Origin: Adenophora triphylla var. japonica
Taxonomy: Eukaryota; Streptophyta; Magnoliopsida; Asterales; Campanulaceae
Assembly (NCBI GenBank): GCA_022495995.1
Contig: JAFEMH010007512.1
Location: forward strand, 22,836-86,835
Direction of reading: 5' to 3'
Length of the DNA: 64,000 nucleotides
Positions within the stretch are counted from its first letter, which is position 1. Each line of letters begins with the position of its first letter. A model generated the notes under the pieces. That model was not told the origin of the DNA, did not search any database, and saw nothing but the letters and a program-made list of their open reading frames with translations. Positions 31,066 through 42,169 of this stretch are shown piece after piece. The position numbers and the translations under genes are program-made.

Positions 31066-31073
31066 AAAAATAG

Positions 31074-31449
31074 CATACTAAAAAAGATGACAGGCCACTG
31101 TTAACTCACATTTACTATCAAAGGACTCCAAACCTGATGGAAGAACTTATGCATAGGGTAAAAATTCATTCCAAAAAATTTAAAACAAAACAAAATCCAA
31201 ATGCCGAATACCAAAACAAGCATAAAAATTGGATTCCAATTCACAAATCATATTCTCAAGAACCCACAAATGGAAATTATGGAACTTGTAATAATTGTAC
31301 AATCAATGAAGAAATTCATTCCAAAAAAAAAAAACCTCGTCAATCACTGTACAAACTCTCCAGGAAAAAAGACCCCCAGCTGAAAAAAATCGCTGTTGGT
31401 TACTAATCATCTACGGGTAAAAAACAGATGAAAACCAAATTGAATGGCT
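31074..31449. other. Region downstream of the DUF1005 gene
   Basis: This is AT-rich sequence, presumably including the 3'UTR of the - strand gene ending at 31450. A 26-bp near-repeat around ATTCATTCCAAAAAA occurs at ~31163 and ~31313. No gene is recognised. Confidence 0.4.
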
Positions 31450-33072
31450 CTACTCCACAGCCTCTTGCCTCAACTCTTTCCGAAGCTTCCTTGAAAACAA
31501 ACGACAAGCATCCATACTCAAGTCCATGGCTGCTGCCAATGCCACGAATGCTGCAGCATCCTCCGTGCAGGCAACGTGGGGTACCCCAACCTCCACCTCA
31601 GGCTTACTACATCTTCCTTCACTGCCCACCGTGGATGACATCACAAATCCCCGGTACAATAGATGGGCCCACGAACCCGATCCCAGTTCAGATCCTGATG
31701 CTGCTGATCCAGAGTCAAAACTGCTGCTTGGAGTTGTCATTGGTGAGGCCCCATTACTGATGTCTATTGTGAATTTCCCACCGGATTTTGTACTAATATT
31801 GGAGTTAGAGAGCGTAACTGTGTCAACACCGCCCACAACAGCATCAGGGAGGAGGTCAAACCGGTAACCGAGGTGATCACCACCGTTGGTTTCACGCCAG
31901 GCCTCTAAACGACCCCAAGGCTTCCAGGTGCCATGGCCAGGTCTGAGGATAAGCCAAGCACCTGGATTGGACCGGCTGACGCGATTAGTCCCTTGTGATG
32001 GAACAAAAGGTGTAACCATAGATGCCATAGCGACAGGGGAGCCAGAAAGATCATGGATAGTAATTGACCATCCTTTTCGCTCCTTTAGCAGTTGCTCTTT
32101 TTCATTTTTTAGTAAACTTAACCAATTTCTCAATGTGCTAGTTTCGGATAGCAATGATCTGCATTACAAAGAACGAAATTTATAAATATAGATTCATCAA
32201 GTTTTAATAACACACAAAGCAATCTAGATGAACCCTAACACTTTCTTTAAGACAGATAGGTTATTGAGTTTTACTTTATTTGCCAACGAGGGATTTCAAC
32301 TAAACTCATTTTATTTCCAAATATAGTGTTTATTTCAAATCAAATTAATAAAGATATCATAAAGACCATATATGTAAAGATATCACATGTCAAACAGACA
32401 ACATAACAAACACCTTGACTGCATGAATTCAATTGCTATAATTGAAAGGAACAATGAACAAATAACTAACCTTGATCTCGAATTCCGCTCGCCGGAGTTT
32501 CTGAACCCGAATTTGCAAGTAAAAACAGCCTGGCGGACATTTCCATTGACCTGAAACACTTGAGGACTACACTCGGGTTCACCATCAAACTCAAATACAA
32601 ATCTCGGGTCGGGCTCAGCCCTCACATTTAAAAACAGCTGCGATCCTTTCGAGCTCCGATCACCGATCCCAACCCACCCATTCCTGATAACACACCCTCG
32701 ATTCTCAACCCCTTTCAGCTCCAAACCGACCTCAACACTACCCAAAAGATTACCCGAACCAAACCCGCATACCCGATTTCCGGTCTTGCCCGAATAAACC
32801 TCGATCTTCAAGCAGTTATTACCCGACGATTTCGCCACGAACTTGTCAAAGGCAGGTTTTTTGAAATTAAAGCAAGCTTGGATTTGCTCGTCGACTTGTG
32901 GGTTCGCGTCAACGAATGAAATAGGGATGGTTGTGTACTGGGTCGGGAAATTTTTGAGCTTGATCTTACAGTAACATGAAGGATTAACGCCGGGGAACGC
33001 CGGCTTCAGTGATGCCGGAGACTTCAAAGATAAGCTCCCGACGACTATTCGAACAAAAGGACACGGATCCAT
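31450..33072 (-). CDS. DUF1005-family protein (436 aa, two exons)
   Basis: Exon 1 is 33072-32471 and exon 2 is 32158-31450. The intron (32470-32159) starts GTTAGT and ends GCAG, and the split codon joins in frame, giving 436 codons. The N-terminus MDPCPFVRIVVGSLSLK, the segment CYCKIKLKNFP and the later WGRLEAWRE belong to the plant DUF1005 family (usually about 400-460 aa), whose biochemical role is unknown. Exon 2 contains a WSITIHDLSGSPVAMASMV stretch and a Ser/Gly-rich tail before ACRLFSRKLRKELRQ. No signal peptide or membrane segment is evident. No stops or shifts: an intact host gene. The hAT MITE lies ~385 bp beyond its stop codon. Confidence 0.9.
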
Positions 33073-33205
33073 GAACCCTTTTGTGTAAAACCCAGTAAAA
33101 GTCCCTCCTTTTTCTCCAAAATCGGAGAGATTGAGAAAATTTAGTAGAATTGTAAGGAGAGAAAGGGGGCAATTGGGGAAAAACTGGAAATTGAGGTATG
33201 TGTGT

Positions 33206-33246
33206 TTTTATATGAAAGACAATTAAAGAAGAGAGAGAGAGAGAGA
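33206..33246 (-). promoter_or_regulatory. Candidate core promoter of the DUF1005 gene
   Basis: On - a TATA-like ATATAAAAA is at 33213-33206, ~135 bp upstream of the ATG. A (TC)n tract lies just upstream (33231-33246), as is common in plant core promoters. Confidence 0.45.
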
Positions 33247-33399
33247 AAACGGACAGGTTGGATTATTTGGAGAAAGGAGAAAGAAGAAATTAAAAATGAG
33301 AATATGATGCATAGGTGTACGTGCGCAACAGATGATGTATGGAGTGAGGGACTAATTGGAGGACAGTATGTTAATTACCCTTCTAATATAAAGTTGTTT

Positions 33400-34290
33400 T
33401 GATTTTAATTAATCCTCCCTTTCCACTAAAATTCTATTTTTTTAAATGAAAATTTAAGATTGTTTTTTTTATTTCATAGTCTTTGAATATTCAAAACAAT
33501 TCTTTTTTTTTTTTTTGTCAAATTACAATATTTCAAATACGGATAAGGGAGTGAGTTCGAACCTTTGCCAAAGGCAAGATATATGCCATTCAATCAAATC
33601 AAATGCTCATCAGCAGATTTTTTCTCAAATAATTTCATTTTAAAAAATTTTAATCCCAAAATAATTCATATTTGAAATTATTTGCCAAAATGACCAACTT
33701 TTTGAAACTCGCTACACAGTATAGCGAGTTTATAATTTTTCCGGTTAAAATCGCTACACGGTGTAGCAAATTTAAATTTGCTCAATTTTATTTTAATATT
33801 TATGCTATTAAAAAAAATAGATAAACCGCTTAACTCTATTTGGTCTGCCGTTTTGTCCCGAAACTATACAAATAGATAAAACTCGAACCAAACTATTATA
33901 ATAAATCTGTAGCTGCAAATCTATGAATTTTCGTAAGTAAATAGGGTCAAAAATTGCACAACAAAATATTTTAAATGTATTTTCGTTAATGAGGGCAAAA
34001 AAATAAATTATATTGCATTTTTTTTTTATCCCAAAGAGGGTAAATTTCAACAAATTGCACTAAAATATAAATTTTTATAAATATTGCAATAGAAAATTTT
34101 TACTTTTTTAAGATTAATGGGGGCAATTACCCCCATTTGTCCTATGCCTTCCATTATGCCTTTCATTGTGTATAAAATTTACAGTATGGTTTAGCATCAT
34201 GAGCAGCGCGCGGAGCGTAGATCCGCCGGTGAACCAGGGTTTAAATGCTGAGAATGAACCATTTGAAAGTTTTATGTAGTCATAGCTATA
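33400..34290. other. AT-rich intergenic DNA with a SINE-like remnant
   Basis: Near 33505-33600, read on -, a GGTTCGAACTC B-box-like motif is followed by ~60 bp and a run of A, which looks like the 3' part of a truncated SINE. The motif GCTACAC(A/G)GT.TAGCGA occurs twice near 33710-33770. No gene is seen. Confidence 0.35.
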
Positions 34291-34292
34291 TA

Positions 34293-34564
34293 CTCCCTCC
34301 GTCCCGCTACAAATTGTACACTTTTTTATTGGGCGTCTCATTACAAATTGCACACTTTCTAAAATGGCAAAGAATCTTTACTATTTCCTCCACTCATTCT
34401 CTTCCCTACATTAGTTTAATACTCACAACACCATTATAATTTACTATTTCATCCACTAATTCTCTCTCATATTTTACCTTTACACTCACAACTTTTATAT
34501 TATTATTATTTTTTTAATCCACGTCGAAACAGTAATGGTGCAATTTCAAATGGAACGAAGGGAG
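34293..34564. mobile_element. Stowaway-like MITE 1
   Basis: The ends CTCCCTCCGTCCC and GGAACGAAGGGAG are inverted, with TA at both flanks. 272 bp, non-coding. Confidence 0.85.
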
Positions 34565-34633
34565 TATGCTGAAAGTTTTGTATTCTCTCCCTTTTTTTTT
34601 TTTAAATTTTTTTAAAGAAAAGCAAACTACATA

Positions 34634-34874
34634 CGCCCTCCGTTTCGCTAAGGTTGTTACATTCATGTTGAAGCACGTAAATTAAGAAAGGGGAATAATG
34701 AGTGGTTGTGAGGAAGAGAGAGAATGAGTGGAGAATAATGAGTGGTTGTGAGGAAGAGCGAGAATGAGTGGAGAATTATAAAAATAATAAAAAATTTCCT
34801 TTTTTGGTAATGTTGCAACTTAAGTGAAATGCCGAAAATGGCAAAATGTTGCAACCTTAGCGGAACGGAGGGAG
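34634..34874. mobile_element. Stowaway-like MITE 2
   Basis: The ends CGCCCTCCGTTTCGCTAAG and CTTAGCGGAACGGAGGGAG are inverted, with TA flanks. 241 bp. The interior repeats GAATGAGTGGAGAATTA twice. Confidence 0.82.
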
Positions 34875-34975
34875 TATAAAATACAAATTTGGAGAAGTTG
34901 ACTATCCAAAAGGATAAAAAGTTAAACCCAAGTTGTATAATTATGAAAAAGTTTTATTCGCCTATAAAGACAATG

Positions 34976-35264
34976 CTCCCTCCGTCCCACTTCAATTGAT
35001 ATTTATTTTCTTTTTTGTCCGTTTCACATCAAATGATACTTACTCAAAATGGAAAGGAATCTTCACTATTTATCCTACTCATTCTCTCTCCTATTTTACT
35101 TTTTCACTCACAACATTCTCTCTCCTAACTATTCCTCCCACTCATTCTCTCTCCTATTTTACTTTTACACTCACAACATTCTCTCTCCACTTTTTCTCTC
35201 TCTTATCTTTCTTTAATATGTGTGCCCTTTTTTTTTGATATCCATTGAAGTGGGACGGAGGGAG
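34976..35264. mobile_element. Stowaway-like MITE 3
   Basis: The ends CTCCCTCCGTCCCACTTCAA and TTGAAGTGGGACGGAGGGAG are inverted; the right flank is TA. 289 bp, with an internal ~75-bp duplication around CTCATTCTCTCTCCTATTTT. Confidence 0.85.
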
Positions 35265-35319
35265 TATATCATTACATTGGAACTACGTCTAGCATTGAGG
35301 AAGATGAACAAAGAACATA

Positions 35320-35613
35320 CTCCCTCCGTCCAAGTAGTTACTTCACCGTTACTGTACTCACGTAAATTAAGGAGAGAGTATTATATTGAAAGTATTGTGA
35401 GTGTGAAATTAAAATAGGAGAGAGAATGAGTGGAGGTAATAGTAAATTATAATGGTGTTGTGAGTATTAAAATAATGTAGGAAAGAGAATGAGTGGGGTA
35501 GGGTTAATTTTTTAATATTAAAAACTTTATATTTTGAATAAGAAACAAAGTGTGAAGTATGTAATTGGACGCCCAAAATAGAAAGTGTGAAGTATGTAAC
35601 TGAACGGAGGGAG
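35320..35613. mobile_element. Stowaway-like MITE 4
   Basis: The ends CTCCCTCCGTCCAAGTAG and CTGAACGGAGGGAG are inverted, with TA flanks. 294 bp. Confidence 0.8.
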
Positions 35614-35750
35614 TAAATCGAAGAAATCATTATCCGTCGTTGCCAAGAATTCGCCACAAATTTCAAAAATGTGACTACTACATGCAAATATCATGAGATG
35701 TCCAGATACTTATCTAAGTATAACTTGAAAACTGCTCTATATCTCATTAT

Positions 35751-35999
35751 TTAGAAGATTTCCTCACAATAAGATTTGAAGTTGAGTACACAACAAAGTA
35801 AAGCATCTGAGTCAACGATGACTCGCTCACCAAACTTCTCAAGCATTGCAAGGTGAAAGAGATGACAATTACATAGTTTCAAGCCACCACCGCTACCATC
35901 CGCATCAAAATATTGAAATATTGTTTCCCGAATCCATCTATTGCCAGCAAGAGACAAGTCATGCTTAGCCGGAGAAGTGAACACCGAATGTATGACCAC
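35751..35999 (-). other. Possible gene fragment (82-codon frame)
   Basis: A balanced-composition frame (HDLSLAGNRWIRETIFQYFD, then LCNCHLFHLAMLEKFGERV) stands between MITEs in AT-rich DNA. It may be an exon remnant; I do not recognise it. Confidence 0.2.
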
Positions 36000-36036
36000 T
36001 TCGTATCCTCATAGAATACCAATGGAGATTAGAAAA

Positions 36037-36186
36037 CACAATATTTTGGGGGAAACTAGTTTCTCCCTAAGTTATAAAAAGTTCTGTTTTTTTAAATTGC
36101 TCTTATATTCGTCAAATATTTGCAAGTTGAAAAAAATTGGACTTTTTATAATTTATGGAGAAACTGATTTCTCCCAAAACTTACTC
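36037..36186. mobile_element. Mutator-type MITE A, 150 bp
   Basis: An exact 9-bp duplication, ATTAGAAAA, flanks it (36028-36036, 36187-36195). The ends are inverted around TTTTGGG.GAAAC..GTTTCTCC.TAA.TTATAAAAAGT. The interior is non-coding. The 9-bp duplication and long TIR indicate a Mutator-like element. Confidence 0.75.
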
Positions 36187-36386
36187 ATTAGAAAATTAGT
36201 CCCCCATTAACACAAAAAACGTAATACTAAAAGGCTCTTACCAAAAAAAAAAAAAAAAGAGAGAAAACATAAACTCTCAATAAAAAATAAAGAAGAGAAT
36301 ACACAATCTCTCACTAAAAACTAAAAAGGGAGAAGTTTAGAGAAGTTAGATATATACCGAAAGTTTGTCAGCTATATTAGTGTATA

Positions 36387-36643
36387 CTCCCTCCGTCCCG
36401 AAAAACTTTACCCCTTTACTATTGAGAACGGAAAATAAAAAATAATGTTATTAAAGTATGTGTTGTGAGTGGGAAGAAAGAGAATGAGTGGAGAGAATAG
36501 TAAATTTGAAAAGTGTTGTGAGTGGGAGGAGAGAGAATGAGTAGAGAGAATAGTAAATTTTTTTTTCCTTTTTAAGAAAGTGGGACTTTAAAGTAGGATG
36601 CCCAAAATAGTAAAAGGGGTAATGTTTTATGGGTCAGAGGGAG
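36387..36643. mobile_element. Stowaway-like MITE 5
   Basis: The ends CTCCCTCCGTCCCGAAAAAC and GGGTCAGAGGGAG are inverted, with TA flanks. 257 bp; GAGAGAATGAGTGGAGAGAA repeats inside. Confidence 0.82.
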
Positions 36644-36822
36644 TAGTATTTAGTAATGGTGTTTATTCAAGACATATAATAAAATCATTACAATATTTAA
36701 ACAAAATATCAATAAACTAAATTGTTGAGCCGAATAAAATCCTAAAATGCTTAATCATATTGTAATCTAGATCAAATCGAACATATCTAACATAAATATT
36801 GAAAATCCTGTGAAAACATTTA

Positions 36823-37091
36823 CTCCCTCCGTCTCAGCCCACTGTAAACTAAAAAAAATGACACACCAATTAAGGAATATTATTAAGATAATGAAAATGT
36901 GTGGTAGAAAATGAAGAGAGAAAATGAGTGGAGTAAATAGTAGGTTGGTTGAATAAATTGTGTGGTGGAGAATGAGTGGGTGGGGTAGAGAGAATATAAA
37001 ATATTAAAGGATATTCCATTTATGGCAGTTTACACTGGACTGGAACGGATCAAAAGGGAAATAAGTTTACACTGGACTGAGACGGAGGGAG
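36823..37091. mobile_element. Stowaway-like MITE 6
   Basis: The ends CTCCCTCCGTCTCAGCCCA and ACTGAGACGGAGGGAG are inverted, with TA flanks. 269 bp. Confidence 0.85.
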
Positions 37092-37264
37092 TATTTCTAA
37101 ATAAATCGATTTTTATGATCATAAACTATCACGATTTTACTTAAACTGAGTTTTATTTGAACATTTTAATCGTTTTAGCTTATCAAATTGGAAGACAGTT
37201 AAATCTTAAAATATATTACTCGTAGTACATAAATAATAAAATATGTTCAAAATTATTTTGCATA

Positions 37265-37527
37265 CTCCCTCTGTCCAGCCCACTTAGAAAATTTTGAAAT
37301 GGCACGGGGATTAAGGAAAAGGTAAATATTGTGAGTGTAATTTAAAAATAAGAGAGAGAATGAGTGGAGGGAATAGTAAATTATAATGGTGTTGTGAGTA
37401 TTAAAATAATGTAGGAGAGAGAATGAGTGGAGAGAATAGTGATTTAAGGTTTCCATTTTGGGAATTCTTAAGTGAGGTGGGATGCCAAAAATGGAAAGTT
37501 TTCTTAAGTGAGGTGGGACGGAGGGAG
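37265..37527. mobile_element. Stowaway-like MITE 7
   Basis: The ends CTCCCTCTGTCCAGCCCAC and GTGGGACGGAGGGAG are inverted, with TA flanks. 263 bp. Confidence 0.83.
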
Positions 37528-37639
37528 TAAATATTACTACCTCCTAAAATTTATGTAATTTTTTTTTGATAAAAATGAAATTAAAATGCTTTCTTGGGAA
37601 AATGTGATATGTTAAATTCCTTAAAGGAGTTATAAAATA

Positions 37640-37995
37640 CTCACTCCGTCCAACTTCAATTGAGCCATTTTTCTTTTTGGGACGTCCCACTTCAAATTAG
37701 TCATTCCATAAATGGAAAGAAGTGAACAGTGTTTCGGACATTTATACCCTCATAATGTTTATATATTTACAAAAAAATCATTCATTATACCCTTATAATT
37801 TTAACATATTTACAAAAAAAACAATCATTAACTTACTATTCCTCCCACCCATTTTCTCTCCTATTAAATGTTTTTAACTTTTACATTCTCTCTACTCTAA
37901 TCTTCTACCCACTTTCAATTCTTTAATCATTTTTAAAAAAATTCTTAAAAAGCGTGCAAAGATGGCATGACTCAATTGAAGTGGGACGGAGGGAG
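37640..37995. mobile_element. Stowaway-like MITE 8
   Basis: The ends CTCACTCCGTCCAACTTCAA and TTGAAGTGGGACGGAGGGAG are inverted, with TA flanks. 356 bp. Its interior resembles MITE 9. Confidence 0.83.
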
Positions 37996-38105
37996 TATAT
38001 ATTAAAAGACATAGAAAACCAGGAACAGAACTAGGATATATAGACAACGGGTGCACAATTAACACTACAATTTTGTTTTTTTCAAACTCAAGCCCTAAAA
38101 TCATA

Positions 38106-38443
38106 TTCCCTCCGTCCCACTTCAAGGGTCCTACTTTTCCTTTTGTTTCGTCTCACTTCAAGAGTCCCTTCCATAAATGGCAAGTTTGAAACAGTGTTTC
38201 AGATATTTATACCCTTATAATTTAAATATATTTACAAAAAAAATCATTCATTATACCCTTATAATTTTAACATATTCACAAAAAAAATTCAATCATTAAC
38301 TACTATTTCCTACCCCACATTTAACTTTTACATTCTCTCTCCTTTAATCTTCTACCCACTTACAATTCTTTATTCATTTTTTAAAAAATTTCTTAAGAAG
38401 CGTGAAATCCAACCTCAGGACCCTTGGTCCGGGACGGAGGGAG
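38106..38443. mobile_element. Stowaway-like MITE 9
   Basis: The ends TTCCCTCCGTCCCACTTCAA and CCGGGACGGAGGGAG are inverted, with TA flanks. 338 bp. It shares ACCCTTATAATTT...ACATATT...CAATCATTAAC blocks with MITE 8. Confidence 0.82.
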
Positions 38444-38580
38444 TATAATTTTTCCAAATCTCCCAAAATTTTAAAATAAAAATATTTTATTTTCAAATCC
38501 AAGACCTAAGACCATCGACAATGGTGAACGAAAAATTCGTTCACCACGTGAACGAAATTTCGCTCATGCCAGCTTACATT

Positions 38581-39066
38581 CTATAGTAGTGAACCCATAC
38601 GAAGTAACCGCTCCATGTCTGATTGATTGGGCCTCCTCAAGTAATGATTTCTGAAACGGCTAATGACCACATCACAAAACTTTTCAAGTGAAAGTCGTGC
38701 GGAACTTTCACTAAGTCGTAAGTACTCGTCAACGGCATCTGCTGCCATTCCATGTGCTAGCATACATATTGCTGCAGTGCATTTTTGTAAGGTTGACAAA
38801 CCAAATCTGCCGACTGCATCAGGCCATTGTTGGAAATATTCATCATGTTGCTCAGCTTTTGCAACCAAACAAAGAAAGACATGTCTATCCATTCGAAACC
38901 TGCCCCGAAATATTTTGTTTGGGTACGTTGGTTTGGAAGCAAAGTGTTGACTTTCAAGAATTGCATGACCTTCTTGACGATGGCGTTCAATCTGGATACG
39001 GGGACGAGGTGTGGGTAGTGGTTGCAGAAGTTCAGGTATCAAATTCTGGCCGACATAATTAGCCAT
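38581..39066 (-). pseudogene. PIF/Harbinger transposase, N-terminal third only
   Basis: FRGRFRMDRHVFLCLVAKAE, FGLSTLQKCTAAICMLAHGM and AADAVDEYLRLSESSAR are the conserved region before the catalytic domain of plant Harbinger (HARBI1-like) transposases. The frame stops after RRPNQSDMERLLRMGSLL, just where the first catalytic Asp would follow, and the element end is only 70 bp further on. All DDE residues are therefore missing and it cannot catalyse transposition. It overlaps the end of the upstream gene by 28 bp. Confidence 0.82.
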
Positions 39067-39773
39067 GTTTTGAACCTCATTATAATAGTTCTTAATTCAC
39101 TCCTCCCATTTGCGATGATTTTCAACATAAACCATGCATGCTCATCTTTAAAAGGTTTACCTTCTTGATTCTCGTACAATTGTTTAGCCTCAGTACGAAC
39201 GTCTTCTTCATTGTACCCACTTCCTTTTCGTCTAGTTGCTTCATTGTACATCGCCACAAATAGGTTTACCGATTTTGCCATCCTATTCCATCGACCTCGA
39301 AGCATTGATAAAGTTTGTTTACCAAGTTATGATGGCCTTTGTTGCTGCGCCGTATCGTACTTAGCCTTGACAGTAGCCTACAACTTTTCATACTTTTGGT
39401 TAATGCCTACTATTGCATCGGTGCTTGTATTCATGTAGGCAGTGATGAGAGCTTCATCTTCTTTGTATCTCCATGCAATGTTGGCTCCTTTTTTCTTTTT
39501 TGTTGCTCCTCCTTGCCGCCTTGTGGTTACCGCCTCTTCTTCATCATCACCCTCATCTTCTTCTTGCGTCTCTGGAACAAATTCGTTGTTCTGTGACTCT
39601 TGAGTAAAACTTTGGTAGTTAGGTGCAAAGCCGAAAGATGACTGGGTGTTTAGTAGAGAATTAAAATCTTGGGGTGAGCTTTGGTTGAAGTTTAGAGGAT
39701 TTGAGTTGTTGGGATAGTTTTGAAAATTGTGTTGCTGATAATTTTGTACGAAATTGGGATCGTTAGCTAGCAT
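39039..39773 (-). pseudogene. PIF/Harbinger ORF1 (Myb/SANT-like) protein
   Basis: A Gln/Asn/Phe-rich N-terminus (NFQNYPNNSNPLNFN) is followed by an acidic patch, KKKKGANIAWRYKEDEALITAYMN, then GRWNRMAKSVNLFVAMYNEA and PFKDEHAWFMLK. This is the trihelix/SANT-like DNA-binding partner of plant Harbinger transposases. Two in-frame stops (TAG ~39377, TAA ~39323) separate the two open parts, which are in one frame. It would bind element ends and import the transposase. Confidence 0.78.
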
Positions 39774-39830
39774 TTGCTAGAACCAAGTATAATCAGGACT
39801 TGTTCCGAATTATGAGAACTATTCCCGTAA

Positions 39831-40115
39831 GAGTAAGTTTTAGGGAAAACCTGTTTCTTCAAAGTTATAAAAAACCCACTTTTCATCCTTAAAAATATCG
39901 AGTTTAGACCTTAAAACATTGAGTTTAAGCCTTAAAATACCTAGAAAATAAAATAGTGAGTTTAGGCGTTAAAACAGTGAGTTTAAGCTAGAAAATAAAA
40001 TAGCGAGTTTAGGCCTTAAAACAGTGAGTTTAGGCTTTAAAACACCAAGTCGATATATTTAAAAACAGGACTTTTTATAACTTATGGAGAAACAGGTTTC
40101 CCCCAAAATTTTCTG
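39831..40115. mobile_element. Mutator-type MITE B, 285 bp
   Basis: An exact 9-bp duplication, TTCCCGTAA, flanks it (39822-39830, 40116-40124). The ends share TTTAGGG/TTTTGGGGG..AAACCTGTTTCTTC..AGTTATAAAAA with MITE A. The interior carries ~22-bp repeats of GAGTTTAGGCCTTAAAACAG. It lies inside the Harbinger element. Confidence 0.78.
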
Positions 40116-40213
40116 TTCCCGTAATTACTCATAATAAAAAAAATATCTTAATTTTTTTTCTATTATTGAGAAGGGAAGTATGGAAGAAGAGATGTACACA
40201 ATCTAGCAATCTT

Positions 40214-40380
40214 ATTATTCATTTTTTTTTCACTACTCACACACACACACACATGCACGCACAGAAGTGCCTAGGAGATAAATCCTAAGGAGAGAAAGCC
40301 TTCCCTCTAACTTCTGGGGGGATCGAACCCATGACCTCCAGGTTGAAAGCCATGAGCTCTAGCCAGCAGGCCAAATCCCC
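40214..40380 (-). mobile_element. tRNA-derived SINE, 167 bp
   Basis: On - the head GGGGATTTGGCCTGCTGGC...AGAGCTCATGGC...GGGTTCGATCC carries A- and B-box-like motifs, followed by a short body and an A-rich tail. Flanking 22-bp copies at 40192-40213 and 40381-40402 differ at one base and form the target-site duplication (core CACAATCTAGCAATCTT). It is nested in the Harbinger element. Confidence 0.85.
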
Positions 40381-41015
40381 ATGTGCACAATCTAGCAATC
40401 TTGTGCTCAATTTATAGGGGAAAAAATGAACGTTTTTGAAATTTTGACATAAATGACGTCGTTTGATGCAAGAGAAAATTTAAATATATAAAAAATAAAA
40501 TTTTTTATCAAATATATACAATAATAAAATATTAGAATCATTTTTTAATATTAAAATATATAAATTATGTCAAATATTATAAAATTAGACTCTATTTATA
40601 GAGAAAAAGAAATTATAAACATTTTTAATATTTTTATTTCAATAATATAATTTCAAAAATGTCAAAATTACAAAATACACATATAGCTCGGATCAATTTT
40701 CGTTCACGAATTCGTTCATGAAATGAACGAATATTTAGCCACCACTAATTGACATGAACCAAAATTGGTTCATCAAATTACAAAGGATGAACCAATTTTG
40801 GTTCACCACTAATCATGATCTAAATTTAAAACAATCAAACTCTACATTTGAAAATAAATCACAATCAAACACTAAACTTAGATAAAAATAATTTAAATTC
40901 AAAATATTTCATACATGGATAAATAAGTACATAATTATTCAAAAATACAATAAAATTAATATTGATACGATAATTATGTTTCCAATATAATAATAAGTTA
41001 TATTGAAAGCATATA

Positions 41016-41227
41016 CTCCCTCTGTCCCATTAGAAATCACTCAGTTACTGTACAGGCGTGGATTAAGAAAAAAAAATAATGATATAAATGTTGTGAGTGT
41101 AAAAGTAAAATAGGAGAGAGAATGAGTGGAGAAAATAATAAAAATTTTTTGCCATTTTAAAAAGTGTGTGATTTGTAGGAGAACGCCCAAAAAGGAAAGT
41201 GTGTGATTTATAGCGGGACGGAGGGAG
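41016..41227. mobile_element. Stowaway-like MITE 10
   Basis: The ends CTCCCTCTGTCCCATTAG and TAGCGGGACGGAGGGAG are inverted, with TA flanks. 212 bp. Confidence 0.83.
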
Positions 41228-41887
41228 TATTCCTTTCAAACTCATTTTTCTTTTCATGTCTATTTGTCGATCCTTCTACTCCATTATTTCCTTATACAAC
41301 TATTTATGGAAAGTGTAAAAAATTACACCGCCTTATTTTGATATCTATTTGTCATTCTGTAATCACAATTCAAAAAAATAGTCATAAAATCCTCTAAAAT
41401 TAGTGAAATGCACATATAATATTCAACATCCGTTCTAAAGGTAAAAATAAGCTTCGAAAAGAGAGGGCTTTCAAAAGAGATTTAGGCAAAAAATATAGAG
41501 CCTATGACATGACAGGTTTTGAACTCAAAATCTTCAAGTGTCTAAACTACCAACTTTTCACTACCAACTTTTCACTAGGACAAAAATTGTAATGATAATG
41601 TTATTAATGTAAATTAAATACAAAGGGTCATGGGTAGGAGTGCACTTAGTTGTTGAGGAATTTTTTTTAACTAGTCATAAAATTCAATCGGGTGCATGTG
41701 CACCCCCACCTACAATGCTAGATCCACCCATGTAGAAAACATATAAATCGAATACCTCCGTCCTGATTTAATGTTTTAGTTTGACTTTCACACTTAAAGC
41801 AAAAATAAATCTACATTAGTAGTGAATTAAGAATCTAATTGTTTAAAATACTATTAATAAAACAAGTGGATAAAAAATAGACATATA
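41228..41887. other. AT-rich intergenic DNA
   Basis: No gene, repeat family or RNA is recognised here. Confidence 0.4.
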
Positions 41888-42169
41888 CTCCCTCCGTCCC
41901 ATCTTAGTGTAGACTTCTTTCCTTTTTCGTCCGTCCCACCTTAGTGTAGACTGCCAAAATTAGAAAGTTTTTTATTATTTTTTATTTTCCCTACCCCACC
42001 CACTCATTCTCTCTCTTCATTTTTCACCATACAATTTATTCAACCAACCTACTATTCACTTCACTCATTCTCTCTCTTCATTTTCTACCACACATTTTCA
42101 TTATCTTAATAATATTTCTTAGTTATTGTGCCCACCACCTTAGTCTACACTAAGGTGGGACGGAGGGAG
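41888..42169. mobile_element. Stowaway-like MITE 11
   Basis: The ends CTCCCTCCGTCCCATCTTAG and CTAAGGTGGGACGGAGGGAG are inverted, with TA flanks. 282 bp. Confidence 0.87.

Larger units (their letters stand above)
38510..40820 (-). mobile_element. Defective PIF/Harbinger element, 2.3 kb, with two nested insertions
   Basis: A TAA duplication flanks it (38507-38509, 40821-40823). The left end GACCATCGACAATGGTGAAC and right end (reverse complement) GATCATGATTAGTGGTGAAC form the TIR, with a GGTGAAC..AAA.TT.GTTCA palindrome behind each. It holds both Harbinger genes on -, each damaged. A Mutator-type MITE (39831-40115) and a SINE (40214-40380) are inserted inside it. Confidence 0.78.
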
